DNA of 64,000 nt from Cupriavidus necator N-1 (GCF_000219215.1 NC_015723.1:2294001-2358000), one strand, 5' to 3'; counted from the stretch's first letter, positions 10,166 to 19,203 are shown. Numbers and translations: made by a program. The notes: generated from the letters alone by a model not told the origin.

Positions 10166-10194
10166 TTACCTTTGCGGATAAAGCCGTGTATAAG
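10166..10194 (+). promoter_or_regulatory. Candidate sigma-70 promoter for the LysR gene
   Basis: TTACCT at 10166-10171 and TATAAG at 10189-10194 are separated by 17 bases. The -10 matches the consensus at five of six positions; the -35 is weak. Transcription would start just before the palindrome at 10205. Confidence 0.45.
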
Positions 10195-10204
10195 GGAAAT
10201 TCAT

Positions 10205-10219
10205 TTGATTTTAAATCAA
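10205..10219. promoter_or_regulatory. Palindromic operator, TTGATTTTAAATCAA
   Basis: A perfect 15-base palindrome (7-bp arms around one base) that fits the LysR T-N11-A rule. It lies two bases before the LysR ATG and just downstream of the predicted start of transcription, a position suited to autorepression and possibly to control of divergent dkgB. Confidence 0.55.
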
Positions 10220-10221
10220 CA

Positions 10222-11124
10222 ATGAAGACGACCATCGACGAACTGCTGGCCTTTGCTGCCGTGGTGGACACCGGCTCGATCACGGCGGCCGCCGAGCAGC
10301 TCAAGCTGACGGTCTCCGCCACCAGCCGCACCCTGGGCCGGCTGGAGGAGAAGCTGCAGACCACGCTTCTGCGGCGAACCACGCGGCGGCTGGAGTTGAC
10401 CGAGGAAGGGGCGGCATTCCTGGAACACGCCCGCGCAATCGTGGCGATGGTCGACGAGGCGGAAGAGCAGATCGCGGCGCGTCGCATGCGGCCGGTTGGG
10501 CGCTTGCGGGTGGATGCGGCAACGCCGTTCATGCTGCATGTGATCGTGCCGCTACTGGAGGGCTTTTGCGCCAGCTACCCGGAAGTGGAACTGGAACTCA
10601 ACTCGAACGAAGGCATCATCGACCTGATCGAAAAGCGGACCGATGTGGCGTTCCGCATCGGCCAGCTAAAGGACTCCACGCTGCACGCGCGCCCCATCGG
10701 CACCAGCCGAATCCGCATCCTTGCCAGTCCCGACTACCTGAAGCGCCACGGCACGCCCACCAAACCGGCGCAGCTCGCGCAGCATGCGCTGCTGGGCTTC
10801 ACCCAGCCGGAATCGCTGAACGACTGGCCGCTGCGCGACGACGACGGCAGCGTGATGCATATCAAGCCAACCATCGCCTCGTCCAGCGGCGAGACCCTCA
10901 GGAGCCTGGCCCTGAACGGCCAGGGCATTGTCTGCCTGTCGGACTTCATGACGCGCGACGATCGGCAGGACGGGCGACTGGTGCAACTGTTTGCGAAACA
11001 GACCCTCGATGTGCGCCAGTCGATCAACGCGGTCTACTATCGCAACACCGCGTTGGCGTCCCGCATCACCTGCTTCGTCGAATATGTGGTCAAGGTGCTC
11101 GGCCAGAAGCCGTTCGAGAGCTAG
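10222..11124 (+). CDS. LysR regulator, YafC-like, divergent from dkgB
   Basis: A 300-residue LysR-type activator/repressor with an N-terminal winged helix-turn-helix (about residues 5-62, [23 protein letters not shown]) and a periplasmic-binding-like effector domain. The [20 protein letters not shown] and YPEVELEL segments closely resemble E. coli YafC, which also sits beside dkgB. The ATG at 10222 is chosen because homologues begin at this point; a GTG at 10186 would add 12 residues. The palindrome at 10205 lies in its leader. Likely targets are itself and the dkgB/old yellow enzyme operon. The inducer, possibly a reactive aldehyde or electrophile, is unknown. Confidence 0.9.
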   Translation: MKTTIDELLAFAAVVDTGSITAAAEQLKLTVSATSRTLGRLEEKLQTTLLRRTTRRLELTEEGAAFLEHARAIVAMVDEAEEQIAARRMRPVGRLRVDAATPFMLHVIVPLLEGFCASYPEVELELNSNEGIIDLIEKRTDVAFRIGQLKDSTLHARPIGTSRIRILASPDYLKRHGTPTKPAQLAQHALLGFTQPESLNDWPLRDDDGSVMHIKPTIASSSGETLRSLALNGQGIVCLSDFMTRDDRQDGRLVQLFAKQTLDVRQSINAVYYRNTALASRITCFVEYVVKVLGQKPFES

Positions 11125-11139
11125 TGGCACCGGTCCGTA

Positions 11140-12159
11140 TCAGACGCGATCGACCGGCAGCGGCGCGTTCGCGGCCACCAGGTGCTGCTCACGCAGTTCG
11201 CGCCAGAAATCGGCGGGAATGACTTCCTTCAGCGCGGCCACGTCCTCGGCGATGCGCTCCGGCCGGCTCGCGCCCGGGATCACGGCCGCCACCACCGGGT
11301 TCGCCAGCACGAACTGCAGGGCCGCCGCCTTGATGCTGACGCCGTGGCGCTGCGCGACCGCTTTGATGCGCTCTACCCTGGCGATGATCTCGGGCGGCGC
11401 CTTCTGGTATTCGAAGTGCGCGCCTCCGGCCAGGATGCCGGAACTGTACGGACCACCGACGACAATCCCGGTCTTGCGTTCCGCCGCCTTCGGCATCAGG
11501 CGCTGCAACGCGCGCTCGTGCTCGAGCAGCGAATATCGGCCCGCGAGCAGGAATCCGTCCGGCTGCGCTTCGGCGAGATCCAGCGTCAGTTCGATCGGCT
11601 CGACGCGGTTCACGCCCAGGCCCCAGGCCTCGATCACGCCCTCCTCGCGCAGGCGGGTCAGCACGCGGAAGGCACCCTTGCGCGCGGTCTCAAAGTACGA
11701 CAGCCATTCATCGCCATAGAAGTCCTGGGCAATGTCGTGGACCCACACAAAATCGAAGCGGTCGGTCTTCATCCGCTTGAGGCTGTCCTCGATGGAGCGC
11801 AGCGTGCCGTCGGCCGTGTAGTCGACGACGAGCTTGTTCGGGCGGCCAGCCGCAAACAGTCCGCTTTTTTCGCCCAAGGCCCGCGCACTGGCGTCCTCGA
11901 CTTCGTCCAGGATCAGGCGGCCGACCTTGGTGCTGAGCACGAATTCGTCGCGCTTGTGTCGGGACAGCGCCTCACCCAGCCGGATTTCGGCCAGGCCCGC
12001 GCCATAGAACGGCGCCGTGTCGTAGTAGCGCACGCCTTGCGCCCAGGCCGCGTCCACGGTGGCCTGCGCTTCCGCTTCCAGGATGTCGCGGAACATGTTG
12101 CCCAGTGGCGCCGTACCAAAGCCGAGCACGCTGCCGGCCAGTTTGTCCTTGATGTCCAT
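11140..12159 (-). CDS. Aldo/keto reductase, D-threo-aldose/pyridoxal dehydrogenase-like
   Basis: NAD(P)-dependent AKR of the subgroup that includes L-fucose (D-threo-aldose) 1-dehydrogenase and pyridoxal 4-dehydrogenase. The 339-residue protein has LGFGTAPLGN near residue 15 and a catalytic set with Asp in YYDTAPFYG, Tyr in the same segment, Lys in LSTKVGR and His in WVHD. A C-terminal cofactor loop reads VIPGASRPERI. A GGAG lies five bases before the chosen ATG. It is divergent from the LysR gene at 12265, its likely regulator. The substrate, a sugar or another aldehyde, cannot be fixed from sequence. Confidence 0.88.
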   Translation of the reverse strand: MDIKDKLAGSVLGFGTAPLGNMFRDILEAEAQATVDAAWAQGVRYYDTAPFYGAGLAEIRLGEALSRHKRDEFVLSTKVGRLILDEVEDASARALGEKSGLFAAGRPNKLVVDYTADGTLRSIEDSLKRMKTDRFDFVWVHDIAQDFYGDEWLSYFETARKGAFRVLTRLREEGVIEAWGLGVNRVEPIELTLDLAEAQPDGFLLAGRYSLLEHERALQRLMPKAAERKTGIVVGGPYSSGILAGGAHFEYQKAPPEIIARVERIKAVAQRHGVSIKAAALQFVLANPVVAAVIPGASRPERIAEDVAALKEVIPADFWRELREQHLVAANAPLPVDRV

Positions 12160-12264
12160 GACTGCTCCAATTGCAAAATATGTTTGGGGTGAAGGCAGTC
12201 TAGGGTTGCCAATTAAGTCTGTCCAAGACAAAATTTGCCGAACTTGAGTCCCAACAGGTCTTAA

Positions 12265-13191
12265 ATGTTAGATATCCGCCAACTTCATTATTTCGTGGCC
12301 GTCGCCGAGGATGAGCACGTCGGACGTGCCGCCGAGCGGCTGCATATCTCCCAATCGCCACTTAGCCGGCAGATCGCCCAGCTTGAAGAGAAACTCGGGG
12401 TGACGCTGTTCGAGCGCTCGCAGCAACGAATCCGCCTGACCCGCGACGGCCGCACGTTCCTGGCCGAGACCCGCGCATTCCTGACGCATGCCAACCGGCT
12501 CGAATCGCTGGCGCGACGGCTTGGCCGCGGCGACGAAGGCGGGCTGTGCATCGGCTACCTGGAATATGCGATGCATTCGGGCGTGCTGCCGAATGCCTTG
12601 CGCGAACTGCGCGACAGCCGGCCTGCGGTGCATATCGCGCTGTACAACCAGCAGTCGGACGTTCAACTGGAGGGGCTGCGCCAGCGCAGCCTCGACATCG
12701 CACTCGTCTGCGAGCCGCCGCCACCTGACGATCCAGACCTCGAGGCTGCCCAGGTGCTCAATGATCCGATGCTGCTGGCGCTGCCCGAGGGGCATCCGCT
12801 GGCAGTGGCGCAACGGATCACCCCGGAAGATCTCGCTGCGCAGAAGTGGATCGGTGTCATGCACAGGGAAAGCGCGCTACGGCATGACACGTTCATCGCG
12901 GCTTGTGCGAAGGCCGGCTTCACGCCGACGATAACGATGGAGGCCACGGAACCGCTGGCGGCCCTTGGCCTGGTCGCCGCGGGACTCGGCGTCACCACGA
13001 TCCAGCAAAGCCTGCGCCACCAAGCGCCGGCGGGTGTGGTACTGCACGATTTGTCGTGGCTCAACTATCGGACGCCTTTATGGGCGGCCTGGCACAAGAT
13101 CAACCTGAGGCCCCTGGTGGAGATCTTTCGCAAGACGTTGGTACCGGCAAGCGGCGAGATACCCGATCTCACGCCGCAGGAGGCGGGCTGA
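12265..13191 (+). CDS. LysR-type regulator divergent from the aldo/keto reductase
   Basis: A 308-residue LysR protein. The DNA-binding helix-turn-helix is at about residues 18-45 (VGRAAERLHISQSPLSRQIAQLE), followed by LGVTLFER and a substrate-binding-type effector domain (about 90-295). Its N-terminus resembles the CatR/BenM-like subgroup. It is divergently paired with the reductase gene across 105 bases, the usual LysR arrangement, so control of that gene is the simplest inference. A short GTCT-N5-AGAC repeat at 12217-12229 is a weak operator candidate. The ATG is clear, but a strong ribosome site is not obvious. Confidence 0.88.
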   Translation: MLDIRQLHYFVAVAEDEHVGRAAERLHISQSPLSRQIAQLEEKLGVTLFERSQQRIRLTRDGRTFLAETRAFLTHANRLESLARRLGRGDEGGLCIGYLEYAMHSGVLPNALRELRDSRPAVHIALYNQQSDVQLEGLRQRSLDIALVCEPPPPDDPDLEAAQVLNDPMLLALPEGHPLAVAQRITPEDLAAQKWIGVMHRESALRHDTFIAACAKAGFTPTITMEATEPLAALGLVAAGLGVTTIQQSLRHQAPAGVVLHDLSWLNYRTPLWAAWHKINLRPLVEIFRKTLVPASGEIPDLTPQEAG

Positions 13192-13396
13192 CGCTCCCTC
13201 TAAACATGCGCATTGTCATGCTGGCCTAGGCTTATCGAGCTGCCCGGCGGGCCGCAAACGGAGCGGCCGTGAATTCACCTACATGGGGACAGGCCCTATT
13301 CCCATGGCCCGGCACGAATGCTATCGTGCAGCGGCTTGCCGGTGCCACAGCACCCCGCATGCCGGCAAGGCGTCTACAGGATTGCGTACCCCCGAT

Positions 13397-14323
13397 ATGT
13401 CGAGACAGATTCCCCCACTCAACCCGCTCAGGGCGTTCGAAGTGGCTGCCCGGCATCTGAGCTTCACGCGGGCCGCGGAGGAATTATTCGTCACGCCGTC
13501 GGCAGTCAGCCACCAGATCAAGGCACTGGAAGAAAGCCTTGGCGTGCAGTTGTTTATCCGCGAGGCCAAGGCGCTGGTCCTGACACCCGCCGGCACCGCC
13601 TACCTGCCCAGCGTGCAGCTGGCCTTCAAGCAGCTCGCCGATGCCACGCACCGCCTGCATAGCAAGGACCGCCCCGCGCTGAAGGTCAACATGCCGCCCA
13701 CGTTCGCGGTCAAATGGCTGATCCCGCGCATGGACCGCTTCATGAAGGCGCACCCGGATATCGACCTGAAGGTGTCCACCTCGAACCATCGCATCGACTT
13801 CGAGCGCGACGATTTCGACATGGCGATCCGCTATGGCCGCGGCGATTACCCCGGCCTGCACTGCGAGCTTTGCATGGCGGTCGAAGTCATCCCCGTGTGC
13901 AGCCCGGCGCTGCTGCAAGGTTCTCTGCCGCTCGAAACGCCGTCCGACCTGAAGCACCATACGCTGCTGCACGACGACAGCACGTATACGGACGTGAGCA
14001 ACCCCGACTGGGCAATGTGGCTTGAGCACGCCGGCGTGACCGATGTCGATGCCAGCCGCGGGCCGTCGTTCTGGCCAAGCCACCTGGTCATCAACGCCGC
14101 GCTTAATGGCCTGGGCGTGGCGCTGGTCAAGAAGAACTGGATCGAGCAGGACCTGGCCGAAGGCCGGCTGGTGCGATTGTTCGAAGCGATCCGGCTGCCG
14201 GTCGAATTCTCTTACTTCGTGGTCTTCCCGAAGGAGAGGCTGGAGGATCGTCGCATCCGCAGCTTCACTGACTGGATCCGCGCGGAAGTGTCGGCGGACC
14301 AGCAGCAGCCGGCCCCCGTCTGA
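13397..14323 (+). CDS. LysR-type regulator, GcvA-like
   Basis: A 308-residue LysR protein of the GcvA subgroup, recognised by PPLNPLRAFEVAARHLSFTRAAEEL, VTPSAVSHQIKALE and LFIREAKALVLT in the winged helix domain. FEVAIRYGRGDYPGL-type residues mark the effector domain. The frame is open for 38 codons further upstream, but that stretch does not look like protein, and family members begin at this ATG. It lies beside, and is transcribed toward, the minus-strand catabolic arm, with a 12-bp hairpin between them. It may control the divergent island at 14.4-24.2 kb, though it is not adjacent to the island promoter. Confidence 0.87.
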   Translation: MSRQIPPLNPLRAFEVAARHLSFTRAAEELFVTPSAVSHQIKALEESLGVQLFIREAKALVLTPAGTAYLPSVQLAFKQLADATHRLHSKDRPALKVNMPPTFAVKWLIPRMDRFMKAHPDIDLKVSTSNHRIDFERDDFDMAIRYGRGDYPGLHCELCMAVEVIPVCSPALLQGSLPLETPSDLKHHTLLHDDSTYTDVSNPDWAMWLEHAGVTDVDASRGPSFWPSHLVINAALNGLGVALVKKNWIEQDLAEGRLVRLFEAIRLPVEFSYFVVFPKERLEDRRIRSFTDWIRAEVSADQQQPAPV

Positions 14324-14325
14324 GC

Positions 14326-14355
14326 GCAGCTTGCGGGGCGCGTCCCGCAAGCTGC
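14326..14355. terminator. Perfect 12-bp hairpin between convergent genes
   Basis: GCAGCTTGCGGG at 14326-14337 pairs perfectly with CCCGCAAGCTGC at 14344-14355 around six bases. It begins three bases after the LysR stop and faces the thioesterase gene end, so it could stop transcription from both sides. No T-run is present. Confidence 0.5.
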
Positions 14356-14392
14356 CCGTGCCCGCCGCACCGGACAGGCAAACAGCGCGGCT

Positions 14393-14803
14393 TCAGGCCA
14401 CGGCCGGCATCGACGCCGTCTTCTTCTGCACGCGTGCGCGCAAACGCTCGACATCGACAATGAAGCGGCGATGCGTGCCGCTGCAAACCCGCTCCACCGC
14501 ATCGTCGGCGGTCACGCTAAATGTGACACTGCGGCCGTCGACGGCCGTGATCTCGGCATGGATGCGCACCTCGCCGCCCAGCGGCGTGGCACCGGTGTGT
14601 TGCACCGAGACCTCCGCGCCGACCGAGCTTTCACCGTCATCGAGAAAGCCTTGCACGAAGTCGAGGCAAGTCTGCTCAATGTCGCGTACCAGCTCGGGCG
14701 TGGCGTAGATGCGCAGGCTTTCGCCGAGAAAATCTATGGTGCGCTGGCGGTCGACCGTCAGCGTGCGCGCGCAGGTCGCGCCCGGTTGCAATCCGTTCTT
14801 CAT
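14393..14803 (-). CDS. Hotdog-fold thioesterase, FlK-like
   Basis: A 136-residue protein resembling small acyl-CoA thioesterases of the fluoroacetyl-CoA thioesterase (FlK)-like hotdog group, with LRIYATPELVRDIEQTC at about residue 30 and VGAEVSVQHTGATPLG in the central strand-helix region. AGGA is seven bases before the ATG. It is the last gene of the minus-strand catabolic operon, after an amidohydrolase, Bug protein, CoA transferase and enoyl-CoA hydratase. It could release the free acid from a CoA intermediate or clear dead-end CoA esters. The substrate is unknown. Confidence 0.8.
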   Translation of the reverse strand: MKNGLQPGATCARTLTVDRQRTIDFLGESLRIYATPELVRDIEQTCLDFVQGFLDDGESSVGAEVSVQHTGATPLGGEVRIHAEITAVDGRSVTFSVTADDAVERVCSGTHRRFIVDVERLRARVQKKTASMPAVA

Positions 14804-14889
14804 CAGGGGTTCCTTTCAGGTTTATGGACGAAGCCGCCCGGCCCGCCGCAGCGCGAGCCGGGCGGGTGGCGGATCCTTGTGATGCACTG

Positions 14890-15816
14890 CTACAGGCGAT
14901 AGAAGCGCGCGGCGTTGTCGTGCCACAGCGCGCGCTGCTGTTCGGGTGAATAGACGGCGATGGCGGCGCGGAAGCCTGCGACGATGGTGTCGTAGCTCGC
15001 CACGAGGCTGTCCACGGGATAGTTGCTGGCGAACATGCAGCGCTCCGTGCCGAAGATGGCGATGGCATCGCGGATCACGGGCACGTTGTCGGCCTGCGTC
15101 CACGGCTTGCCCGGCAATCCCAGGCCAGAGATCTTCACGGCAACATTGGGTTGCCTGGCCAGCTCGGCCATCGCGGCGCGCCAGCCGGCCAGGCCGGCTT
15201 CACTGCGGTCAGCCGGCAACCCGGTATGGTTCAGGATCAGCTGCGTGCCCGGGAAATCCCGTGCCAGTGCTGCCGCCTGATCCATGTTCCACCACGGCGC
15301 CTGCAGGTCGAAGGACATGCCATGGCGAGCAAGCAAGGCATAGCCTCGCCGCCAGCGCTCATCGTCCATCGAGCCCGGCACGCCGCGCCGCGCGTCCTCG
15401 CGCCGCGCCGCGGTCACGGGCTTGTTGCGGATGCCGCGCATCATGGCGTAGGCGGCATGCCCCGCCAGCACTCCATCGACATCGCCTCGGTCAAGCTGGG
15501 CATGGCCGACAATCACCGTTGGCCGGCCTGTCTGCGCGGCGAGCTGCGTCAGCCACGCGGTCTCGTCGCCAGGATTGGCGCGCGCCCATTCGGCTTCCAC
15601 GTGCACCGTCTTCACCGGCGCGCAGCCAGCCGTGTCACGGGCAAGATCCTCCGGAAGATAGTTCCTGCGCAGCGCCGAGTAATCGCCATAGCGGAAGTTC
15701 GGCACGGTTTCGTCCTGCAGCCACGGGTAAGGGTTGCGCGCCAGGTTCCAGAAATGCTGGTGTGCATCGATAAAAGGCTCGACGGGCGCCGCGCTCTCCG
15801 CAGGTGTGTCGCGCAT
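14890..15816 (-). CDS. Amidohydrolase-2 family lactonase-like hydrolase (copy 1)
   Basis: A 308-residue metal-dependent TIM-barrel hydrolase of the group that contains L-fuconolactonase and 2-pyrone-4,6-dicarboxylate lactonase. The metal motif is His19/His21 in IDAHQHFW. Other family landmarks are NPYPWLQ, VHVEAEW, a conserved NHTGLP and a late CMFASNYPVD segment in place of the SDWP form of some relatives. The gene begins four bases after the Bug gene stop, with GGGAG before it, so the two are translated together. A paralogue at 21419 sits in the opposite arm of the island. Lactone or cyclic-ester hydrolysis is likely; the exact substrate is not known. Confidence 0.85.
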   Translation of the reverse strand: MRDTPAESAAPVEPFIDAHQHFWNLARNPYPWLQDETVPNFRYGDYSALRRNYLPEDLARDTAGCAPVKTVHVEAEWARANPGDETAWLTQLAAQTGRPTVIVGHAQLDRGDVDGVLAGHAAYAMMRGIRNKPVTAARREDARRGVPGSMDDERWRRGYALLARHGMSFDLQAPWWNMDQAAALARDFPGTQLILNHTGLPADRSEAGLAGWRAAMAELARQPNVAVKISGLGLPGKPWTQADNVPVIRDAIAIFGTERCMFASNYPVDSLVASYDTIVAGFRAAIAVYSPEQQRALWHDNAARFYRL

Positions 15817-15820
15817 GGGC

Positions 15821-16801
15821 CTACTCCCTGACGCTGATGCGGCTGGCGAGCTGCTTGAACTGCGCCGACTCCTTCACCATGGCGGCCTGCAGCGTCACGT
15901 CATCGGCATAGGTGTCGGTGCTGAAGTGCAGCTTCTCCAGCGTCTGGCGCATCACCGGCTCCTGCACGGATTTCGCAATCGCCGTCTTCAGTACCGCAAT
16001 CACCTCGGGCGGCGTGCCCTTTGGCGCCGAGATGCCGCGCCAGATCCCCATCGACAGGTCGATATTGCGCTCCTTCAGCGTTGGCACGTTCTCGAAGCCG
16101 CCGACCCGCTTGTCCGCCATCACCGCCAGCACCTTGAGCTTGCCCGCGGCCACATGCGTGAAGACCTCCGCCGTACTGACCGTGACCGCATCGATATGCC
16201 CGCCCAGCAGCGCGAGCGTAGCGGGAGCGCCGCCGGCATAGGGAATGTGGTTGAATTTCGCGCCGGTCTTGTCCGCCAGCGCGGCGGCTGCCATATGCCA
16301 CGCGGAGCCCTGCCCTGCGTTACCCACGCGGATATTGGCGTCCGGCTTGCGCGCATCGGCGACGAACTGCTCGATCGTGGTCCACGGCGCATCGGCCCGT
16401 ACCGCCACGGCGGCCGGGTCCGCGTTCAGGCGAGCGACGGGGATCAGGTCCTGGTAAGTGAACTTGGCCAGCCCGAGGTAGTTCAGGAAGGTCAGCTCGC
16501 TGGACGACAGCACCAGCTTGTAGCCATCCGGCTTCGCGTGAACCACTTCGCCCAAGCCTACCGCGCCGGTGGCGCCCGGCTTGTTGATGACGACGATCGG
16601 CTGCGGCAGGTGCCTGGCGGCCGCGGCGGACAGCGCGCGCGCCACCACGTCCGCCCCGCCGCCTGCCTGCCACGGCACAATCAGTTCGATGCGCCGGCTA
16701 GGGTATGTTTCCGCACTCGCCGTGGCTGTACCGCCCAGCAGCCCCAGTACCACGGCCGCCGGCATCGCCCAGCGCCGCATTAGCGAACGTGACATCGTCA
16801 T
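15821..16801 (-). CDS. Bug/TctC-family solute-binding protein
   Basis: A 326-residue periplasmic binding protein with a signal peptide (twin-Arg start, hydrophobic core, ATASA near residue 29). Family motifs include YPSRRIELIVPWQAGGGAD, NKPGATGAVG, AKPDGY and IPYAGGAPA. AGGAGA lies six bases before the ATG. It is placed inside a catabolic operon between a CoA transferase and an amidohydrolase, so it probably captures the pathway substrate, likely a carboxylate. No TctA/TctB membrane genes are nearby. The opposite arm instead carries a complete TRAP transporter. Confidence 0.88.
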   Translation of the reverse strand: MTMSRSLMRRWAMPAAVVLGLLGGTATASAETYPSRRIELIVPWQAGGGADVVARALSAAAARHLPQPIVVINKPGATGAVGLGEVVHAKPDGYKLVLSSSELTFLNYLGLAKFTYQDLIPVARLNADPAAVAVRADAPWTTIEQFVADARKPDANIRVGNAGQGSAWHMAAAALADKTGAKFNHIPYAGGAPATLALLGGHIDAVTVSTAEVFTHVAAGKLKVLAVMADKRVGGFENVPTLKERNIDLSMGIWRGISAPKGTPPEVIAVLKTAIAKSVQEPVMRQTLEKLHFSTDTYADDVTLQAAMVKESAQFKQLASRISVRE

Positions 16802-16847
16802 GGTTGTCTCCTGTCTTTTATCGGTATAGATGATGACCGCGGTGCGC

Positions 16848-18080
16848 TCAGGCGGCACCGCGTTCCAGTTCCTGTGCGCGGGCCGGTGCGCCGAACGCCC
16901 CCTGCGCACGCAGCCGCGTGACGGTGGCCGCGTCCAGGCCGAACTCGCCCAGCACCTCATCGGTATGCTGGCCCAGCAACGGCGCCGGATAGCGCACCTG
17001 CTGCGGCGTGCCGCTCAGCTTGACCGGGAACCCCAGCGCCTTGACCCGCCCTTCGACCGGGTGATCGATCTCCAGCACCATGTCCCGCGCCACCGCCTGT
17101 TCGCTGGCCAGCGCTTCGTCGTAGGTGAAGATCGGTGCCGCCGGCACACCAGCCGCCAGCAGCGCATCCACCCACTCCGCCGCCGGCTTGCGCGCGAATT
17201 CTGCCTCAATTTCAGGAATCAGCGCGGCGCGGTTGCGGATGCGGGCGGCGTTGTCGGTAAAGCGCGGATCGGCAAGCAGGTCGGGCCGCTCGATGACCTC
17301 GCACAGCGCGGCCCACAGCTTGGGGTTGGCCGCGCCGATGACAAAGTGCCGGTCGGCGGCGCGCACAGCCTGGTACGGCGCACTCATGCGGTTGGCGCTG
17401 CCGATCGGTACCGGCACGGCGCCGGTGCCCCAAAACTCGGCCGACTCCCATACCGACAACCCCAGCGCCGTCTCGAACAGCGACGCATCCACATATTGTC
17501 CCTGTCCGGTATGCTCGCGCCCCATCAGCGCGCTCAGGACGCCATAGGCAGTGAACAGCCCGGCCCCCAGGTCGGCGATCGGCACGCTAGCCTTGACCGG
17601 CGGCGCGTCCGGATGGCCCATCACGCTCATCACGCCTGACATGGCCTGCGCGATCAGGTCCAGCCCCGGGCGTCGCGACCACGGTCCGGTCTGGCCGAAG
17701 CCGGAGATGCTCGCGTAGACCAGGCGCGGGTTAATCTCGCGCAGCACCGCATAGTCGATCTTCAAACGAGCGGCCACGCCCGGGCGGTTGTTTTCCACCA
17801 GCACGTCGGCGCCGCGCACCAGTTCATAGAAAGCCTCCAGGCCGGCCGGGTTCTTCAGGTCAATCTCGACACTGCGCTTGTTACGGTTCAGCGCCAGGAA
17901 GCCGCCGCTGTCATCGCCCTTGAGCCGGAAACCCATTGACTTGCGGGTCTGGTCGCCGGCACCCGGCGCTTCGACCTTGATAACATCGGCGCCCATGTCG
18001 CCCAGCAGCATGCAGCAGAACGGACCCGCCATGATCTGGCTGACGTCCAGGACCTTGATTTTCGATAACGGCAAATTCAT
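16848..18080 (-). CDS. Family III CoA transferase (CaiB/BaiF type)
   Basis: A 410-residue CoA transferase that moves CoA between carboxylic acids through an aspartyl-CoA thioester. It shows the family start (LDVSQIMAGPFCCMLLGDMGADVIKVE), NRNKRSVEIDL, a GFGQTGP loop and the catalytic Asp in QYVDASLFETAL at about residue 170. AGGTGG lies five bases before the ATG. It follows the enoyl-CoA hydratase gene by 69 bases and precedes the Bug gene, so it probably activates the imported acid for hydration or cleavage. The acid cannot be told from sequence. Confidence 0.9.
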   Translation of the reverse strand: MNLPLSKIKVLDVSQIMAGPFCCMLLGDMGADVIKVEAPGAGDQTRKSMGFRLKGDDSGGFLALNRNKRSVEIDLKNPAGLEAFYELVRGADVLVENNRPGVAARLKIDYAVLREINPRLVYASISGFGQTGPWSRRPGLDLIAQAMSGVMSVMGHPDAPPVKASVPIADLGAGLFTAYGVLSALMGREHTGQGQYVDASLFETALGLSVWESAEFWGTGAVPVPIGSANRMSAPYQAVRAADRHFVIGAANPKLWAALCEVIERPDLLADPRFTDNAARIRNRAALIPEIEAEFARKPAAEWVDALLAAGVPAAPIFTYDEALASEQAVARDMVLEIDHPVEGRVKALGFPVKLSGTPQQVRYPAPLLGQHTDEVLGEFGLDAATVTRLRAQGAFGAPARAQELERGAA

Positions 18081-18149
18081 GGATACCACCTGAGGTTGAG
18101 GCAGCCGCATGGGAATGACGGTGCCACGGTGCTTGGAAAAAAGGTGCTT

Positions 18150-18929
18150 TCAACGGCCCACGAATTGCGGCCGGGTCTTGTCGATAAAGGCGCGGTGGCC
18201 GATACGGAAATCCTCGGTATCGAAGCAGACATAGGACTCGGCATGCTCTTCCGGACGCAGCGGCGTGGGGTCCGACAACCGGCGCACGAACTGCTTGTGC
18301 CAGCGCGCCACCAGCGGCGCGCCGGCGGCAATGCGGCGTGCTGTCGCGTAGGCTTCGTCAGGCACCGCCTCATCCGCCACCACTCGGTTGACGAGGCGCT
18401 TTTCCAGTGCCTCCGCAGCATCGAACACGCGGCCTTCCAGCACGATCTCCAGCGCGGTCGCCGGCCCCGCAAGCGCCACCAGCCCGCCCAGTTCGCCATA
18501 CGACATCACCAGTCCGAGCCGGTTGACCGGCACGCCGAAGCGGCTTGACTCGCCGCAGATGCGCAGGTCGCACATCGAGGCGATCTCCAGCCCGCCGCCG
18601 ACGCACGCGCCCTGGATCAGCGCGATGGTCGGGTGCCGGCATTCGGCGATGGCGCGCATGGTGGCGTTGGTGATCTCGCCATACTGCTGCGCCTGCGCCG
18701 CGTTGGCGCGCATGGTGTCGAACTCGGCGATGTCCGCGCCGGCGGCGAAGGCCTTGTCGCCGGCGCCGCGCAGCACCACGCAGCGCAGCGTGTCGTCGGC
18801 AGACAGGCCCTGAATGGCTTCGGTCAGGCCCTGCCACATGGATAGGTCCATGGCATTGAGCTTGTCCGGGTTATTCAGCGTGATGGTGGCGACCTGGGCG
18901 TCGCGCTCGATCAGGATCGGTTGTCTCAT
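18150..18929 (-). CDS. Enoyl-CoA hydratase/isomerase family protein
   Basis: A 259-residue crotonase-fold protein that adds water to, or isomerises or cleaves, an enoyl-CoA. It has NNPDKLNAMDLSMW, the first oxyanion segment AFAAGADIAEF (about residues 60-72) and the second IQGACVGGGLEIASMCDLRI (about 98-117). A Glu is present in the VGGGLE helix. In the usual second catalytic position the segment reads RFGVPVNRLGLV, so fine chemistry may differ from classical hydratases. It is the first gene of the minus-strand arm, opposite the Fe-alcohol dehydrogenase across a 274-base control region. A strong ribosome site is not seen. Confidence 0.88.
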   Translation of the reverse strand: MRQPILIERDAQVATITLNNPDKLNAMDLSMWQGLTEAIQGLSADDTLRCVVLRGAGDKAFAAGADIAEFDTMRANAAQAQQYGEITNATMRAIAECRHPTIALIQGACVGGGLEIASMCDLRICGESSRFGVPVNRLGLVMSYGELGGLVALAGPATALEIVLEGRVFDAAEALEKRLVNRVVADEAVPDEAYATARRIAAGAPLVARWHKQFVRRLSDPTPLRPEEHAESYVCFDTEDFRIGHRAFIDKTRPQFVGR

Positions 18930-19203
18930 GGTTGTCGTTGGTGTGGAGGAGGCCCGGCATGTGCGGGCGGTGGTCCGGAATCCGGCTGGTCTGCGCCAGT
19001 CTAGGGCCCGCGTCGCGCGCCGCAAAACGAGAAAATCTCAGCGCCGTTTCAAGAAAAACTAGGCATTCGTTGCTGTGAATTTTTCTTGGGCTCCCTTCAA
19101 GTAAATCCACGTTGTTACCTGCGGGCCTTGTTTCTAGACTTCGTCACCAATGCAGCCGGCCCGCCTGCGGCGCCCGGCACACCACACACAGCACGGAGAC
19201 AAG
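18930..19203. promoter_or_regulatory. Divergent control region of the catabolic island
   Basis: The 274 bases between the enoyl-CoA hydratase and Fe-alcohol dehydrogenase starts must hold the promoters of both arms. The middle is AT-richer than its surroundings and contains the inverted repeat at 19050-19088. I see no further gene. Confidence 0.6.
19050..19088. promoter_or_regulatory. 9-bp inverted repeat, candidate operator
   Basis: CAAGAAAAA at 19050-19058 and TTTTTCTTG at 19080-19088 are perfect inverted copies 30 bases apart, about three helical turns between centres. They lie midway between the two divergent arms, a suitable place for a regulator of both. Confidence 0.45.

Noticed and set aside
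12217..12229. GTCT-N5-AGAC as a LysR operator
   Set aside because: The arms are only four bases long, so chance occurrence is likely; kept only as a weak note.
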